From an uncultured Porphyromonadaceae bacterium (lineage in GTDB: Bacteria > Bacteroidota > Bacteroidia > Bacteroidales > Muribaculaceae), in assembly GCA_947175295.1 (NCBI GenBank), contig CAMWMK010000009.1:1-59355 (forward strand): a stretch of 59,355 nucleotides of DNA, in the 5' to 3' direction. Below, in pieces: positions 25,966-34,819 of this stretch. The position numbers and the translations under genes are program-made. The notes beneath the pieces are model-generated. The model did not search any database. It saw only the letters and a list, made by a program, of their open reading frames with translations, and had not been told where the DNA came from. How positions within the stretch are numbered: position 1 is the stretch's first letter; the number at the start of each line of letters is the position of its first letter.

Positions 25966-28083
25966 TTACTTAATTACCTTTACAACCGCACAGCCCTCAG
26001 CCGAACGGGCCTCGATCATGTAGATACCGGCGGGCAGAGCCGACATATTGAAGGAGTTGGCCGCGGAAGCCACTTTCTGGCCGGAAAGACTGTAGATACC
26101 GAGGGATGCGCCTTCCGCAGAGACGATGTCGCCGTTGCGTACCACTTTGAGGTTACCCTCCTTGATAGAAGCCACTCCGTTGCCTTCTTCTGAAAGGTAT
26201 GGAAGGTCGATCGAGCCGTCGAGATAAGGAATGATTTCCGATACGCTGAATTCAGAAGCACCTACCGCACATGTGCCGTCGGGACGGTTGAAACCGAGCG
26301 CGTCGGCATTTGTGATGTCGTAACCGCTACGGAATACCGTCTTGTCGGCAGTATTAGGAACGGCGACTTCACGGTCGGCGAGTTCAAGCCACTTCACGCT
26401 GCCTGCGGTCTTCAGGTCGGAACCGTCGGGCAGGGCTACGCCCGGAACGATGAAGCCAGACATATCATAGATGCCCGATGCAGTCGGGTCATCAGCCACA
26501 TAGAAGAAGTTCTCGCCAAGTTCCTCACCGGAATAACCTTCTACAGTAGCTTCTGCTCCATCTCCATCGTTGACCACAGAGAGGAATTCCTCCACACTGG
26601 CTCCGCCGAGCACCACAATGCGTCCGATGTAGTTGTTGCCCATATAGTGGCCGAAAAGTTCAGCGGTAGTGAAGTCGGATGTCTCATTGCTCTGGAGCGC
26701 ATAGTTATTTTCCATCAAGCAATTATAGAAGAAACGATTAGCATTCCCTATCTTTCCGAAAGGCTCGTTGTCGCCGCTGCGGTTCATTTCCTTGTAGCCG
26801 GCACCGTGGCCAGCGTTGCCTTCAGTGGAGTTGCCGATCAGTGTGCAGTTCACCATGCGCAGTTCATCCTGCGGATATTCTGGTTGAGTAGGATCCGTCA
26901 TAGCACCCCAATAAAGAATGGCACCGCCGTCAGTACGGGCATTGTTGCCAACAAACGTACAGTTGAGCAGATTAATATTCTTCGTCTTTGTCAGATATTC
27001 CTTGCGCTCCATAGCACCATTGGCGAAGTTGCTGATCTGAAGCGCACCGCCTCGTTCGGCCTCGTTATAATAGAATGCGGAATTGGAGACAGTGATGTCG
27101 GCATAGTGGCCATAGAGTATATTATCGTATACATATATGGCTCCACCGTTGTTCCATACCTTATTGCTGTCAAACAAGCAGTGGTCTACCTTGAGATAGC
27201 AGTCTCCGTTGAGCGACCAGACCTCGATGGCCGCACCCTGGGAGTTGTCGAGATACTGTTCGGGATCGTCGAAACACCAAGCTGTGTTGCCGATAAACTG
27301 AGAGTTGGTGATGGTAACGCCACCGGTATTGTTGGTTCCGTTTGCAGTGCCCGTGATCATTACGGCGCCACCGTGGCGGTTGATGTTGTTTTCGAAAAGA
27401 CAGTTGTTGACGTTGACCACACAGTTGTTTTCCATGCGAAGGCAACCGCCGCGTTCGCTGGCGTTGTTGGCAGGTTTCCAAGCATTGCCTTCCAGCTTGT
27501 AGGTCTTCTCCCAGTCTGGATGATTGTTGCGGAAGACACAGTTCTCGAAATTAACGATACCCTCATCTTTGATAAAGATTGTGCCACCATCCTGGTTGGA
27601 GATACCGTCGACGAAACAGAGGTTCTTGAAAGTGGTGCCTCCTTCGTTCTTACCGCGGAGGATGAAATGGCCCCATTTGCCACCTCCGGAGAAACCGTCT
27701 TCCTCACGGTCGCTGCCGATGAATGTGATGCCCTGCCAGTTCTTAGATCCACGTGATGCGATGTTGAAGCCGAGTTTCTTGCCGCCGTCGTGCGATACGA
27801 AGACACCGCCTACATCGTTAAGGTCGCCGGCACCATAGCCTACCGCAGGATTGAAGTCGGCAGGCACCTCGTTGTCGAGATTAAGGATACCTGAAACGTA
27901 GACCACGTCGTTCTTCTCGATGATTGCATCGAGAGCGGTAAGGGTCTTTTTAGCTGTGGCTGATGTGAGACCGTCGTTGCTGTCGTCTCCGTTAGCCGAA
28001 ACGTAGAGATCTTTTGCAGATGCCGCGAAGGGAACCGTCCCCGCCATGAGCAGGCAAGCTGCCATTGAAGTAAACTTCTTCAT
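25966..28083 (-). CDS. Secreted parallel beta-helix repeat protein with T9SS-type tail
   Basis: 705 residues with a signal peptide ending FAASAKD. KDLYVSANGDDSNDGLTSATAKKTLTALDAI is the classic DUF1565/right-handed beta-helix entry. Dozens of asparagine-rich coils follow (FENCVFRNN, VNNCLFENNINRHGGAV, ITNSQFIGNTAW, LLNCTFVGNNARTDGGAI), typical of polysaccharide-binding or -cleaving helices. The end, SLGIYSLSGQKVASAANSFNMSALPAGIYMIEARSAEGCAVVKVIK, is a type IX secretion sorting domain. It likely acts at the cell surface on the glycan handled by the SusCD pair encoded next. No catalytic motif was identified, so it may be an adhesin or binding protein. A promoter and a shared bipartite element lie upstream. 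Confidence 0.8.
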   Translation of the reverse strand: MKKFTSMAACLLMAGTVPFAASAKDLYVSANGDDSNDGLTSATAKKTLTALDAIIEKNDVVYVSGILNLDNEVPADFNPAVGYGAGDLNDVGGVFVSHDGGKKLGFNIASRGSKNWQGITFIGSDREEDGFSGGGKWGHFILRGKNEGGTTFKNLCFVDGISNQDGGTIFIKDEGIVNFENCVFRNNHPDWEKTYKLEGNAWKPANNASERGGCLRMENNCVVNVNNCLFENNINRHGGAVMITGTANGTNNTGGVTITNSQFIGNTAWCFDDPEQYLDNSQGAAIEVWSLNGDCYLKVDHCLFDSNKVWNNGGAIYVYDNILYGHYADITVSNSAFYYNEAERGGALQISNFANGAMERKEYLTKTKNINLLNCTFVGNNARTDGGAILYWGAMTDPTQPEYPQDELRMVNCTLIGNSTEGNAGHGAGYKEMNRSGDNEPFGKIGNANRFFYNCLMENNYALQSNETSDFTTAELFGHYMGNNYIGRIVVLGGASVEEFLSVVNDGDGAEATVEGYSGEELGENFFYVADDPTASGIYDMSGFIVPGVALPDGSDLKTAGSVKWLELADREVAVPNTADKTVFRSGYDITNADALGFNRPDGTCAVGASEFSVSEIIPYLDGSIDLPYLSEEGNGVASIKEGNLKVVRNGDIVSAEGASLGIYSLSGQKVASAANSFNMSALPAGIYMIEARSAEGCAVVKVIK

Positions 28084-28170
28084 GATTTACTCTGGTTAGA
28101 TTGATGAATTACTTTTTACACTTTTTTCTCTCTGCGACCGTACACTTATTATGTGTCTCAATCACGACGG

Positions 28171-28202
28171 CAAAATTATCCCGCTAAAATTAATCGGTGC
28201 AA
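28171..28202 (-). promoter_or_regulatory. Promoter for the beta-helix gene 25966-28083
   Basis: On the minus strand TAATTTTG (28178-28171) matches TAnnTTTG, with TTG (28202-28200) 21 bp upstream. The leader would be about 80 nt. The putative regulator site at 28207-28253 is immediately upstream of this promoter. Confidence 0.65.
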
Positions 28203-28206
28203 TATT

Positions 28207-28253
28207 TACGGTTAAAGGGTAATTAATCTGCAAAAACATGTTGTAGAACATAA
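28207..28253. promoter_or_regulatory. Bipartite putative operator, copy 1
   Basis: TACGGTTAA at 28207-28215 and AAAAACATGTTGTAGAACATAA at 28232-28253 recur upstream of the GH2 gene at 44228-47914 with the same order and orientation. The distance between the halves is 10 bp longer here. The second half contains an inverted ACATGTT/AACAT arrangement. This is a likely transcription factor site. Confidence 0.55.
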
Positions 28254-28375
28254 AAAGCAGTCCCAAATCCTCATTTTCAAAGTTTTTTAACTCTGAAAAG
28301 ACTTATCCGGAGATATTTCCCCAATGCCGACGATTGAGTGGCACATACAGGACACAAAAATGAATTAAGCGTTTT

Positions 28376-29593
28376 TTAATTGGACCTGATACGCTTCTTC
28401 AACGTCTTCGCCGCGTTGCCTACTATCTTCAGGTAATGGTCGGAGCCAAGTCCATCCTCGATCGGGACAAACGACGTGCCGAGCGAATCGACAGGCACCT
28501 CCGTAGCGCACTTGAATATGGCCGTGCCCTCATCGATTTCATCAAACATCGCCACATAGAGCATCTTCGCGCCGGCGTCGAGCGAATAGTCGATCTGACT
28601 CTGCAGGAATCCTCCCCTATTGCGCGGTATGGCATGGGTCTCCTTTCCATACATATTCTTCCAGGAGAATCCGGGGAATACCAAAGGCGCATAGTCGAGG
28701 CCTTCATCGGCACACCATTTCGCATCATCGACGATCAGCCCTTTGAAATTGCCAAAAGTATCCGGAGTATAGCGGGCCACGAACCAAGGCATGACGATGT
28801 CGCACTGCCGGATGATATCGTGTAGGGCCGGATCGGAAGTAGTGTCGCCGTTGAGTTCGCGCCAATGGGTAGGCACACCTATCATTACGCTGTAGCCCTG
28901 ATCCTTCAGGCCGGAGATTATGGCCGCGCAGTCGTCCAGGCCATATGCACGCCCATCATCGAAGCCGACTCCCCACACAGCCACGAGCGGCTTGCCGTTG
29001 TGGTAAAGATAGGATGGATTCGTCTTGCGGTCGAAAAGGCCGTAACCGTCGGCCACCTCCTTTATGTCGGCAAGCAATATTTCGGAATCTTCCGGATGCA
29101 TGCCGCTCAGATCATACATGACGCATATGGCCCTGCCGTATTTTTTTGCCGCATCCATAGCGGAAGAAAGTACTTTGTTAAAATGCGAGCGTCCCGACTG
29201 CCCTTTTATTTCACCTACGAAGCGCTGCATGAAGACTCCGTCAAGGCCGTATTCCTTCATCCATCTGAAATGAGTGTCTACAGTAGATGCATCCGATGAA
29301 CTGAAGACCCTGGCTGCGGATCCATCGGCCATCCTGAATTCCGTAGGATACGACTTTTCATATTCCGAGACATCCGGCCACATATCTACCGTTGCCGAAC
29401 CGGGCCTGAATCCGTTGCGGCCCGTATAGTGATAGAAACCCCGGTTCTCGCTGTCGCCCTCGGCGTTGAACCAACCCTGATATCCGGCCATGACGAGGCC
29501 CCGGTAGCTGTCGAATGTCGATACAGCCATCCTTTTAGAAGTGCAGCCCGCTAAAAGCAGGCCGCACATCAACATACAAAATGATTTATTCAT
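28376..29593 (-). CDS. GH99-like (GH71/99) glycoside hydrolase lipoprotein
   Basis: 405 residues with lipobox LLLAGC. The body FDSYRGLVMAGYQGWFNAEGDSENRGFYHY, MKEYGLDGVFMQRFVGEIKG, KYGRAICVMYDLSGMHPED and YHNGKPLVAVWGVGFDDGR follows the GH71/99-like TIM barrel. Near the C-terminus, YVAMFDEIDEGTAIF places E352 and E355 as the E-x-x-E-G-T pair that is catalytic in GH99 endo-alpha-mannosidases/mannanases. Together with the GH92 gene 45 bp upstream this suggests processing of alpha-mannosides, though relatives act on other sugars. Lipidation implies surface or periplasmic placement. Confidence 0.75.
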   Translation of the reverse strand: MNKSFCMLMCGLLLAGCTSKRMAVSTFDSYRGLVMAGYQGWFNAEGDSENRGFYHYTGRNGFRPGSATVDMWPDVSEYEKSYPTEFRMADGSAARVFSSSDASTVDTHFRWMKEYGLDGVFMQRFVGEIKGQSGRSHFNKVLSSAMDAAKKYGRAICVMYDLSGMHPEDSEILLADIKEVADGYGLFDRKTNPSYLYHNGKPLVAVWGVGFDDGRAYGLDDCAAIISGLKDQGYSVMIGVPTHWRELNGDTTSDPALHDIIRQCDIVMPWFVARYTPDTFGNFKGLIVDDAKWCADEGLDYAPLVFPGFSWKNMYGKETHAIPRNRGGFLQSQIDYSLDAGAKMLYVAMFDEIDEGTAIFKCATEVPVDSLGTSFVPIEDGLGSDHYLKIVGNAAKTLKKRIRSN

Positions 29594-29638
29594 AAAATAG
29601 TGAAAGTAAGCATTTTCCTAAAAAAACTATAATTGGAA

Positions 29639-31909
29639 TCAACGCGCTACGACTCCGGCATATGCACCCGGGGCCGATTCCGGATGCTTGCCCCATTCGT
29701 GATTGGCCTTCGGCCCCATCACGAATTCGAGCTTGCCTCCATCCTTTATGTCGTCGTGGCTGAACCATGGATTCTCAAGCACCTTTCCGTTGAGTTTGGC
29801 CGACTGGATATACTTGTTGGCCTCCGACTGATTCTCAGCCACGATCTCGAGGTCTTTTCCGTTGTCGAGATGGATTGTGGCATGAGCGAACATCGGCGTT
29901 CCGATGGTATAGGAAGGAAGTCCGGGAGTGACGGGATAGAATCCCAGCATGGAGAATGCCACGAAGCCCGACATGCCGCCGCCGTCCTCATCGCCCGGCA
30001 CGCCCATAAGGTCGTTTCTGAACCACTGGCGTATAAGCTGGCGTATGCGCTTCTGTGACTTCCACGGCTGACCGGAATAATTGTAAAGGTACGGCACATG
30101 GAGGCTCGGCTCGTTGGCCATGGAGAACTGGCCCACATTTCCGGTATGGTCGGGGAGTTGGGCATAGAATTCAAACTTGCTCTTGCCGAGCGGCTCGTTA
30201 AACATCTCGTCGAGCGCGTTATTGAACGCCTGCGGTCCGCCCATAAGCTTGATGAGGTCGGGGATATTGTGGGGCACGTCCCAGCGGTAGACCCAACCAT
30301 TATTCTCTCCGTAATATTCTCGAGCGCCCATACCTCCCGGATATCTGTAGTCGAAGGGAGTTATGAAATTGCCCTTGGAGTCTTTCGGATGGAAGAATTT
30401 CGTGTCGGGATTGAAAATGTTCCTATAGTTGTGTGAACGCTCCTTGTAATAGCGTGCCTCTTCGTCCTTTCCGAGGAAACCGGCTATCTGACCGAGACAC
30501 CATTCGTCGTAGGCCGTACCGAGCGTTACCGCTACGGGTTGCCTCTTCTCGAAAGGATGCACTTCGGGGATTGTCTCCGTCTCGCCGGGAGCGAGAGCCG
30601 GAATGTAGCCATGTTCCTTATAGAATCTATCGAGCTCTCCGGCCGGTTTGCCCGACCATGGAGCCAGAGTCTTGTCTTCTATACCCTTGCGGCATGCCTC
30701 ATAGGCGAGTTCAAGGTCGAAATCGGTAAGGCCCTTGGCATATGCGTCGGCTATGGTGGCCACTCCATGATTGGAGTTCATCCGTCGGGTATCACCCGTG
30801 ATTTCGGGGAAAGTCGGCATCCATAGGCTGTCGGTCTGCTGGGCCATCCTCAGATAGGAATGGATTATGTCGAGTTCGAGGTTTGGATCGGAAATGACGC
30901 GCAGAGGATGAGCGGCCCTGTATGTGTCCCAGATCCAGTCGTCGGTATAGAAGGCGTGTCCTTCGTCGTCATGCACCTTTCCGTCTGAAGCGCTGAAATA
31001 GCGGCCATCCTCGCTGAGGCATACGGGGCGCTCAGCGATACGGTAGAGCGATGTGTAGAAGAGGGCCTTGTCGTTTTCATTGTCTGTCTCCACTTCGAAG
31101 CGTCCCAGATAATCGTTCCATATCCCCTTCGCAGCCATCGAGACGGAGTCCACGTCATAGTTCGATATTTCCCTGTGGAGGTTTTTGGCTGCCTGGTCTT
31201 CACTGATGAACGACACACCGTAACGGAGGTTTACCTTATCCGTGCTGTCGTCGTAGCCGATTGCAAGGCATGCGTTCTCTCCCGCCGCCTTTGAAGCCTG
31301 GCTGGCGATGCCGTCCTTCACTGCGTAGACATCCTTCGGAGTCTGCATCGTCTCCATAAAGAGATATACTTTCACACCGTTGTCGAGGTTCTGGTATCCT
31401 TTCACGACATTGCCCTCGCTCGTCAGTTCACCGTTTTTGGAATTCACGATGATATAGGCGGGAGCGTCAGGATTCATCGTCATCTCGTAGACGGCCGACT
31501 GATGCGACGGAGCGAAACGCACCGAAATCTCAGGCTCATCGAGATATACGGAATAGAAATAGGGTCGGATGTCTTCGTTGTCGTAGGAATAGGCTATGAC
31601 GGGAGCCATCGCGTTTTTCTCGCCTTGAAACGGCGAGAGGTTGAATGCTGATTTCTCGCGGTGGTTGGTGACTACTACCGGCAGTCCGTTGATGCGGTCG
31701 GCGGTATAGTCGGCGCGTTCCGGCACTACGCGCAGCATGCTGTTGGGCAGATGCACGTTGGGAAACGTTGGGACAAGCAGATGGCTGACATTTCCAATGT
31801 AGGGATTGACGTAATCGGCCGGAGACTTTTCTTCAGTCCCCCTGGAAGCCATACCGCATCCACCCAGCACAACGGCAAGTCCTATCTGCAGGAGATTCTT
31901 ACAATTCAT
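29639..31909 (-). CDS. GH92 alpha-mannosidase lipoprotein
   Basis: 756 residues, lipobox LGGC. The N-terminal DYVNPYIGNVSHLLVPTFPNVHLPNSMLRV is the GH92 opening. The catalytic acid is expected at E600 in ANEPSLHVPYLY, and the general-base pair at D640/D642 in GDEDGGGMSGFVAFSMLGFYPV. These motifs define calcium-dependent exo-alpha-mannosidases of Bacteroidetes, mostly alpha-1,2 or alpha-1,3. The family's second His after NEPSxH is Leu here, which may shift specificity. It starts a unit with the GH99-like gene and is transcribed away from the membrane SARP regulator gene. Confidence 0.9.
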   Translation of the reverse strand: MNCKNLLQIGLAVVLGGCGMASRGTEEKSPADYVNPYIGNVSHLLVPTFPNVHLPNSMLRVVPERADYTADRINGLPVVVTNHREKSAFNLSPFQGEKNAMAPVIAYSYDNEDIRPYFYSVYLDEPEISVRFAPSHQSAVYEMTMNPDAPAYIIVNSKNGELTSEGNVVKGYQNLDNGVKVYLFMETMQTPKDVYAVKDGIASQASKAAGENACLAIGYDDSTDKVNLRYGVSFISEDQAAKNLHREISNYDVDSVSMAAKGIWNDYLGRFEVETDNENDKALFYTSLYRIAERPVCLSEDGRYFSASDGKVHDDEGHAFYTDDWIWDTYRAAHPLRVISDPNLELDIIHSYLRMAQQTDSLWMPTFPEITGDTRRMNSNHGVATIADAYAKGLTDFDLELAYEACRKGIEDKTLAPWSGKPAGELDRFYKEHGYIPALAPGETETIPEVHPFEKRQPVAVTLGTAYDEWCLGQIAGFLGKDEEARYYKERSHNYRNIFNPDTKFFHPKDSKGNFITPFDYRYPGGMGAREYYGENNGWVYRWDVPHNIPDLIKLMGGPQAFNNALDEMFNEPLGKSKFEFYAQLPDHTGNVGQFSMANEPSLHVPYLYNYSGQPWKSQKRIRQLIRQWFRNDLMGVPGDEDGGGMSGFVAFSMLGFYPVTPGLPSYTIGTPMFAHATIHLDNGKDLEIVAENQSEANKYIQSAKLNGKVLENPWFSHDDIKDGGKLEFVMGPKANHEWGKHPESAPGAYAGVVAR

Positions 31910-32060
31910 GGATTTGACTTTTTTTGGTGTTGTTATTGTTTTTTCACAAAGTAAGCATCATTCAGTTAACCCATCATTAAGACACAATTAATAATCAATT
32001 AATCTACAAAAAAGCATAAATTTATGTATGGAATCACTGGTAAATTACAGAAAAATTTAC

Positions 32061-32068
32061 TAACTTTG
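32061..32068 (+). promoter_or_regulatory. -7 element for the membrane SARP regulator
   Basis: TAACTTTG matches TAnnTTTG; no clear TTTG is found 19-21 bp upstream, only CTGG, so the promoter may need an activator. The divergent GH92 gene starts 152 bp to the left, and its side has only a weak TTACTTTG. Confidence 0.5.
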
Positions 32069-32118
32069 TAGACATTAAAATCAGAAACAGGCACATCTAA
32101 ACAATCTATAAAGCACCC

Positions 32119-34755
32119 ATGGGAACGAAAGAGCGCATCTTGCTTACAGTAATGCTTGTCGCAAGCGCCTTTATGATGCACGGAATGGAATATGGACTCA
32201 GATTCAAGTCGCACTCCTTTCCGGCCACTGACCGCACATACCTGAAACTCGGCGATTCGAATTTCAACTTCGAAGAAGAACTCGCCTTTGGATTTGAAAT
32301 GGGATTCTACGATAAGGACAGGTTCGGACTCATATGCACGTTGACCGGCGATGACGGAACTGTCATTTCACTCGTCTCTTCAGCAGTCGACGGAGGATAT
32401 CAGCCGGGGGTAGTGATCAACGACAAACTGAATCTCGTACCTATGGAGTTTAACGCAACTCCTGATAATCCGCAGCATCCCATCCTCATATTGAGGAAGA
32501 AGGAGAATAAGGTGATCTTTACAGACAACCATAAGGAACGGCACGTCTACGATGTGGATCTATCCCGGATGAAAAGCGCCAAAATCGAATTCGGCAGGCT
32601 TCCGACCCATGTCACCGTAGCGCCCGTGGAAATACAGGACATCAGAATTTTCATCGAGGCTCAGAACACCCACAAATGGGAACTGCGCCGCCATGATGGA
32701 GACTCCGTATATGACGACCTCAACAGAGCGCTTGCCGTAGCGGAGTCGCCCCATTGGATAATCGATGATCATCTGGACTGGACAAAAGTATATTCCCTGC
32801 AGACCGATGAGACTATCCAGACCGCTTTCAATCCAGAAAAGGAACTATTCTACATCGTAGGACCAAACAGGATAACGGAGTTCAACCCCATATCAAAAGC
32901 GGCCAACCATATAAACGTGGTCAAGGACGGAAGGGCTATGAAATATTCCAACTATCTCATATTCGATACGATATCCGACCGCCTTCTCTCCTATAGTTTC
33001 GAGCCCAAGCAGACCAATACGTTTGATTTCGCTACCAATCAATGGGTGAAGGATCTCGAAAGCGACATCGAACCCAGATTCGCAAACCACGGTTTCACCA
33101 CAGACGGGAAAAACGCATATATGTTTGGAGGATACGGATTCTATATGTATAACAATACCCTCATGAAGCTCGATCTACAAACCGGAGCCATGGAAGACGT
33201 CACGCTGCATCCCCTCCCGGATCCGCGAACATCATCGTCGCTTTGCGCCGTAGACGGCAAACTGTATATTTTCGGAGGCATGGGAAATACCGTCGGCAAA
33301 CAGGAGATTCCGGCCAACCATTACTTCGATCTGTGGGAATATGACATCGATACCATGAAAGGAAGGAAACTCTGGGAAACAGACACGGTTTCCTACAATT
33401 TCCTCCCGTCTTCGTCGATGTACTATACGCCGAAAGACTCATGCTTCTACGTGGCATCCACACTCTTCGGCGGATGCATGATGCGCATTTCGCCTAAAAG
33501 ACCGGGATATGAGATCGTATCGGGAAAGATACATTCCAAGATGGACTACCGCGACTGTGTCTTCAACCTCTACCGCTCGGCCAACGGGAAGAACTACTAC
33601 CTCGTCATCGACAAGCGTCAGAACGACTTCAGCCATGACTACGCCATCTATCACATAGCATATCCATTCAGGGATGTGCTGCTTTACGACTCATTCATGC
33701 CTTCTTCAAGGAAAGGCAGCGGGGTGTCTATATGGTGGTGGATAGCTGCCGGAGTCCTGATTGTGCTGGGAGGTATCTCTGCATACGTTATCTCAAGGAA
33801 ACGTAGAATACCTAAAACAGAGCACATTGAGGCTGTTGCGCCTTCCGAAGAAGTGGCTGCTGCCATCACTCCCCTACCGATGGAAACAGCCATGCAATCC
33901 AAAGAAGAAAAACAGGAAGAAAAGGATCAAAGGCCAGAGAATGATCCGGAACAAGGACCGGATGATGCGGAACAAGAGGCCACCACGATTATGGAAGAAT
34001 CCGAGACAGAGCAGACGACGGTACATTTCGACCGCACGAATAGCGCTGTTTCATTGCTTGGAACGTTCTCCGTAATGGATAAAGAGGGAACGGACATCAC
34101 CACAAAATTCACATCCCGAATAAAGGACCTCATGATTCTCCTCATTCTTCAAGGAGAAAAAGATCCGAAAGGTGTAAGCTACGAGACGCTCGACGAAGTG
34201 ATATGGGGAGATAAGGATGAAAAGTCGGCGAAAAACAACCGCAACGTCTATATGCGTAAGCTACGCCTCCTTCTCGAGGAAGTCGGCGATATCGAGATTT
34301 CCTTCGATAAGGGATATTACCGTATCGAGCCGGGAAGCGTGACGATAGACTATCACGAGATAATGACCCGTCTGAAAGACACTGAGAAGAATAAGGATAT
34401 CGATGACAGAAAGCTGGAGGAGATTCTGGAACTGCTGCTTCACGGGCCTCTGCTTCCGGACACCTCCTACGACTGGCTCGACAGCTACAAGAGCAACTAT
34501 ACGTCGTCATCAATTCAGATTCTTTCCAACGAGCTGGAGCGCATAGCCGACGACAACGCCCTTAAGTCGAGGATAGCGGACTCGATATTGCTCCATGACC
34601 CTCTGAGCGAGGAAGCCATGGCGGTAAAATGCCGTATCCTCACCAAAAACAGGATGAAGGGAGTAGCGAAAAACATCTACGACACATTCTGCCGTGAATA
34701 CGAGAAAAGCTACGGCGAGAAATACCCAGTCGCCTTCTCCGAAATCATCGCCTGA
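32119..34755 (+). CDS. Membrane-spanning one-component regulator: lectin-like/kelch sensor plus SARP-type DNA-binding domain
   Basis: 878 residues with an unusual order. An N-terminal signal/anchor is followed by a LamG-like beta-sandwich (about 25-195). A kelch/galactose-oxidase-like propeller covers about 210-530 (NAYMFGGYGFYMYNNTLMKLDLQTGAMEDV, KLYIFGGMGN, HYFDLWEYDIDT). A single membrane helix at about 538-560 (IWWWIAAGVLIVLGGISAYVI) is followed by a basic stop RKRR, a Glu-rich linker, and from about 640 a winged helix (SLLGTFSVMD, DLMILLILQGE, TLDEVIWG, KNNRNVYMRKLRLLLEEV, FDKGYYRIE) with a BTAD-like helical tail. The last part matches SARP/OmpR-type DNA-binding regulators. The plan implies glycan sensing outside and transcription control from the membrane. 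Diverging from GH92, it probably governs the neighbouring locus. Confidence 0.75.
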   Translation: MGTKERILLTVMLVASAFMMHGMEYGLRFKSHSFPATDRTYLKLGDSNFNFEEELAFGFEMGFYDKDRFGLICTLTGDDGTVISLVSSAVDGGYQPGVVINDKLNLVPMEFNATPDNPQHPILILRKKENKVIFTDNHKERHVYDVDLSRMKSAKIEFGRLPTHVTVAPVEIQDIRIFIEAQNTHKWELRRHDGDSVYDDLNRALAVAESPHWIIDDHLDWTKVYSLQTDETIQTAFNPEKELFYIVGPNRITEFNPISKAANHINVVKDGRAMKYSNYLIFDTISDRLLSYSFEPKQTNTFDFATNQWVKDLESDIEPRFANHGFTTDGKNAYMFGGYGFYMYNNTLMKLDLQTGAMEDVTLHPLPDPRTSSSLCAVDGKLYIFGGMGNTVGKQEIPANHYFDLWEYDIDTMKGRKLWETDTVSYNFLPSSSMYYTPKDSCFYVASTLFGGCMMRISPKRPGYEIVSGKIHSKMDYRDCVFNLYRSANGKNYYLVIDKRQNDFSHDYAIYHIAYPFRDVLLYDSFMPSSRKGSGVSIWWWIAAGVLIVLGGISAYVISRKRRIPKTEHIEAVAPSEEVAAAITPLPMETAMQSKEEKQEEKDQRPENDPEQGPDDAEQEATTIMEESETEQTTVHFDRTNSAVSLLGTFSVMDKEGTDITTKFTSRIKDLMILLILQGEKDPKGVSYETLDEVIWGDKDEKSAKNNRNVYMRKLRLLLEEVGDIEISFDKGYYRIEPGSVTIDYHEIMTRLKDTEKNKDIDDRKLEEILELLLHGPLLPDTSYDWLDSYKSNYTSSSIQILSNELERIADDNALKSRIADSILLHDPLSEEAMAVKCRILTKNRMKGVAKNIYDTFCREYEKSYGEKYPVAFSEIIA

Positions 34756-34819
34756 CGCAGATTGAGTACTCTTTATGGCCCTATATAAAATAAGGAATAG
34801 CCGTCATGATAAGCGAACT

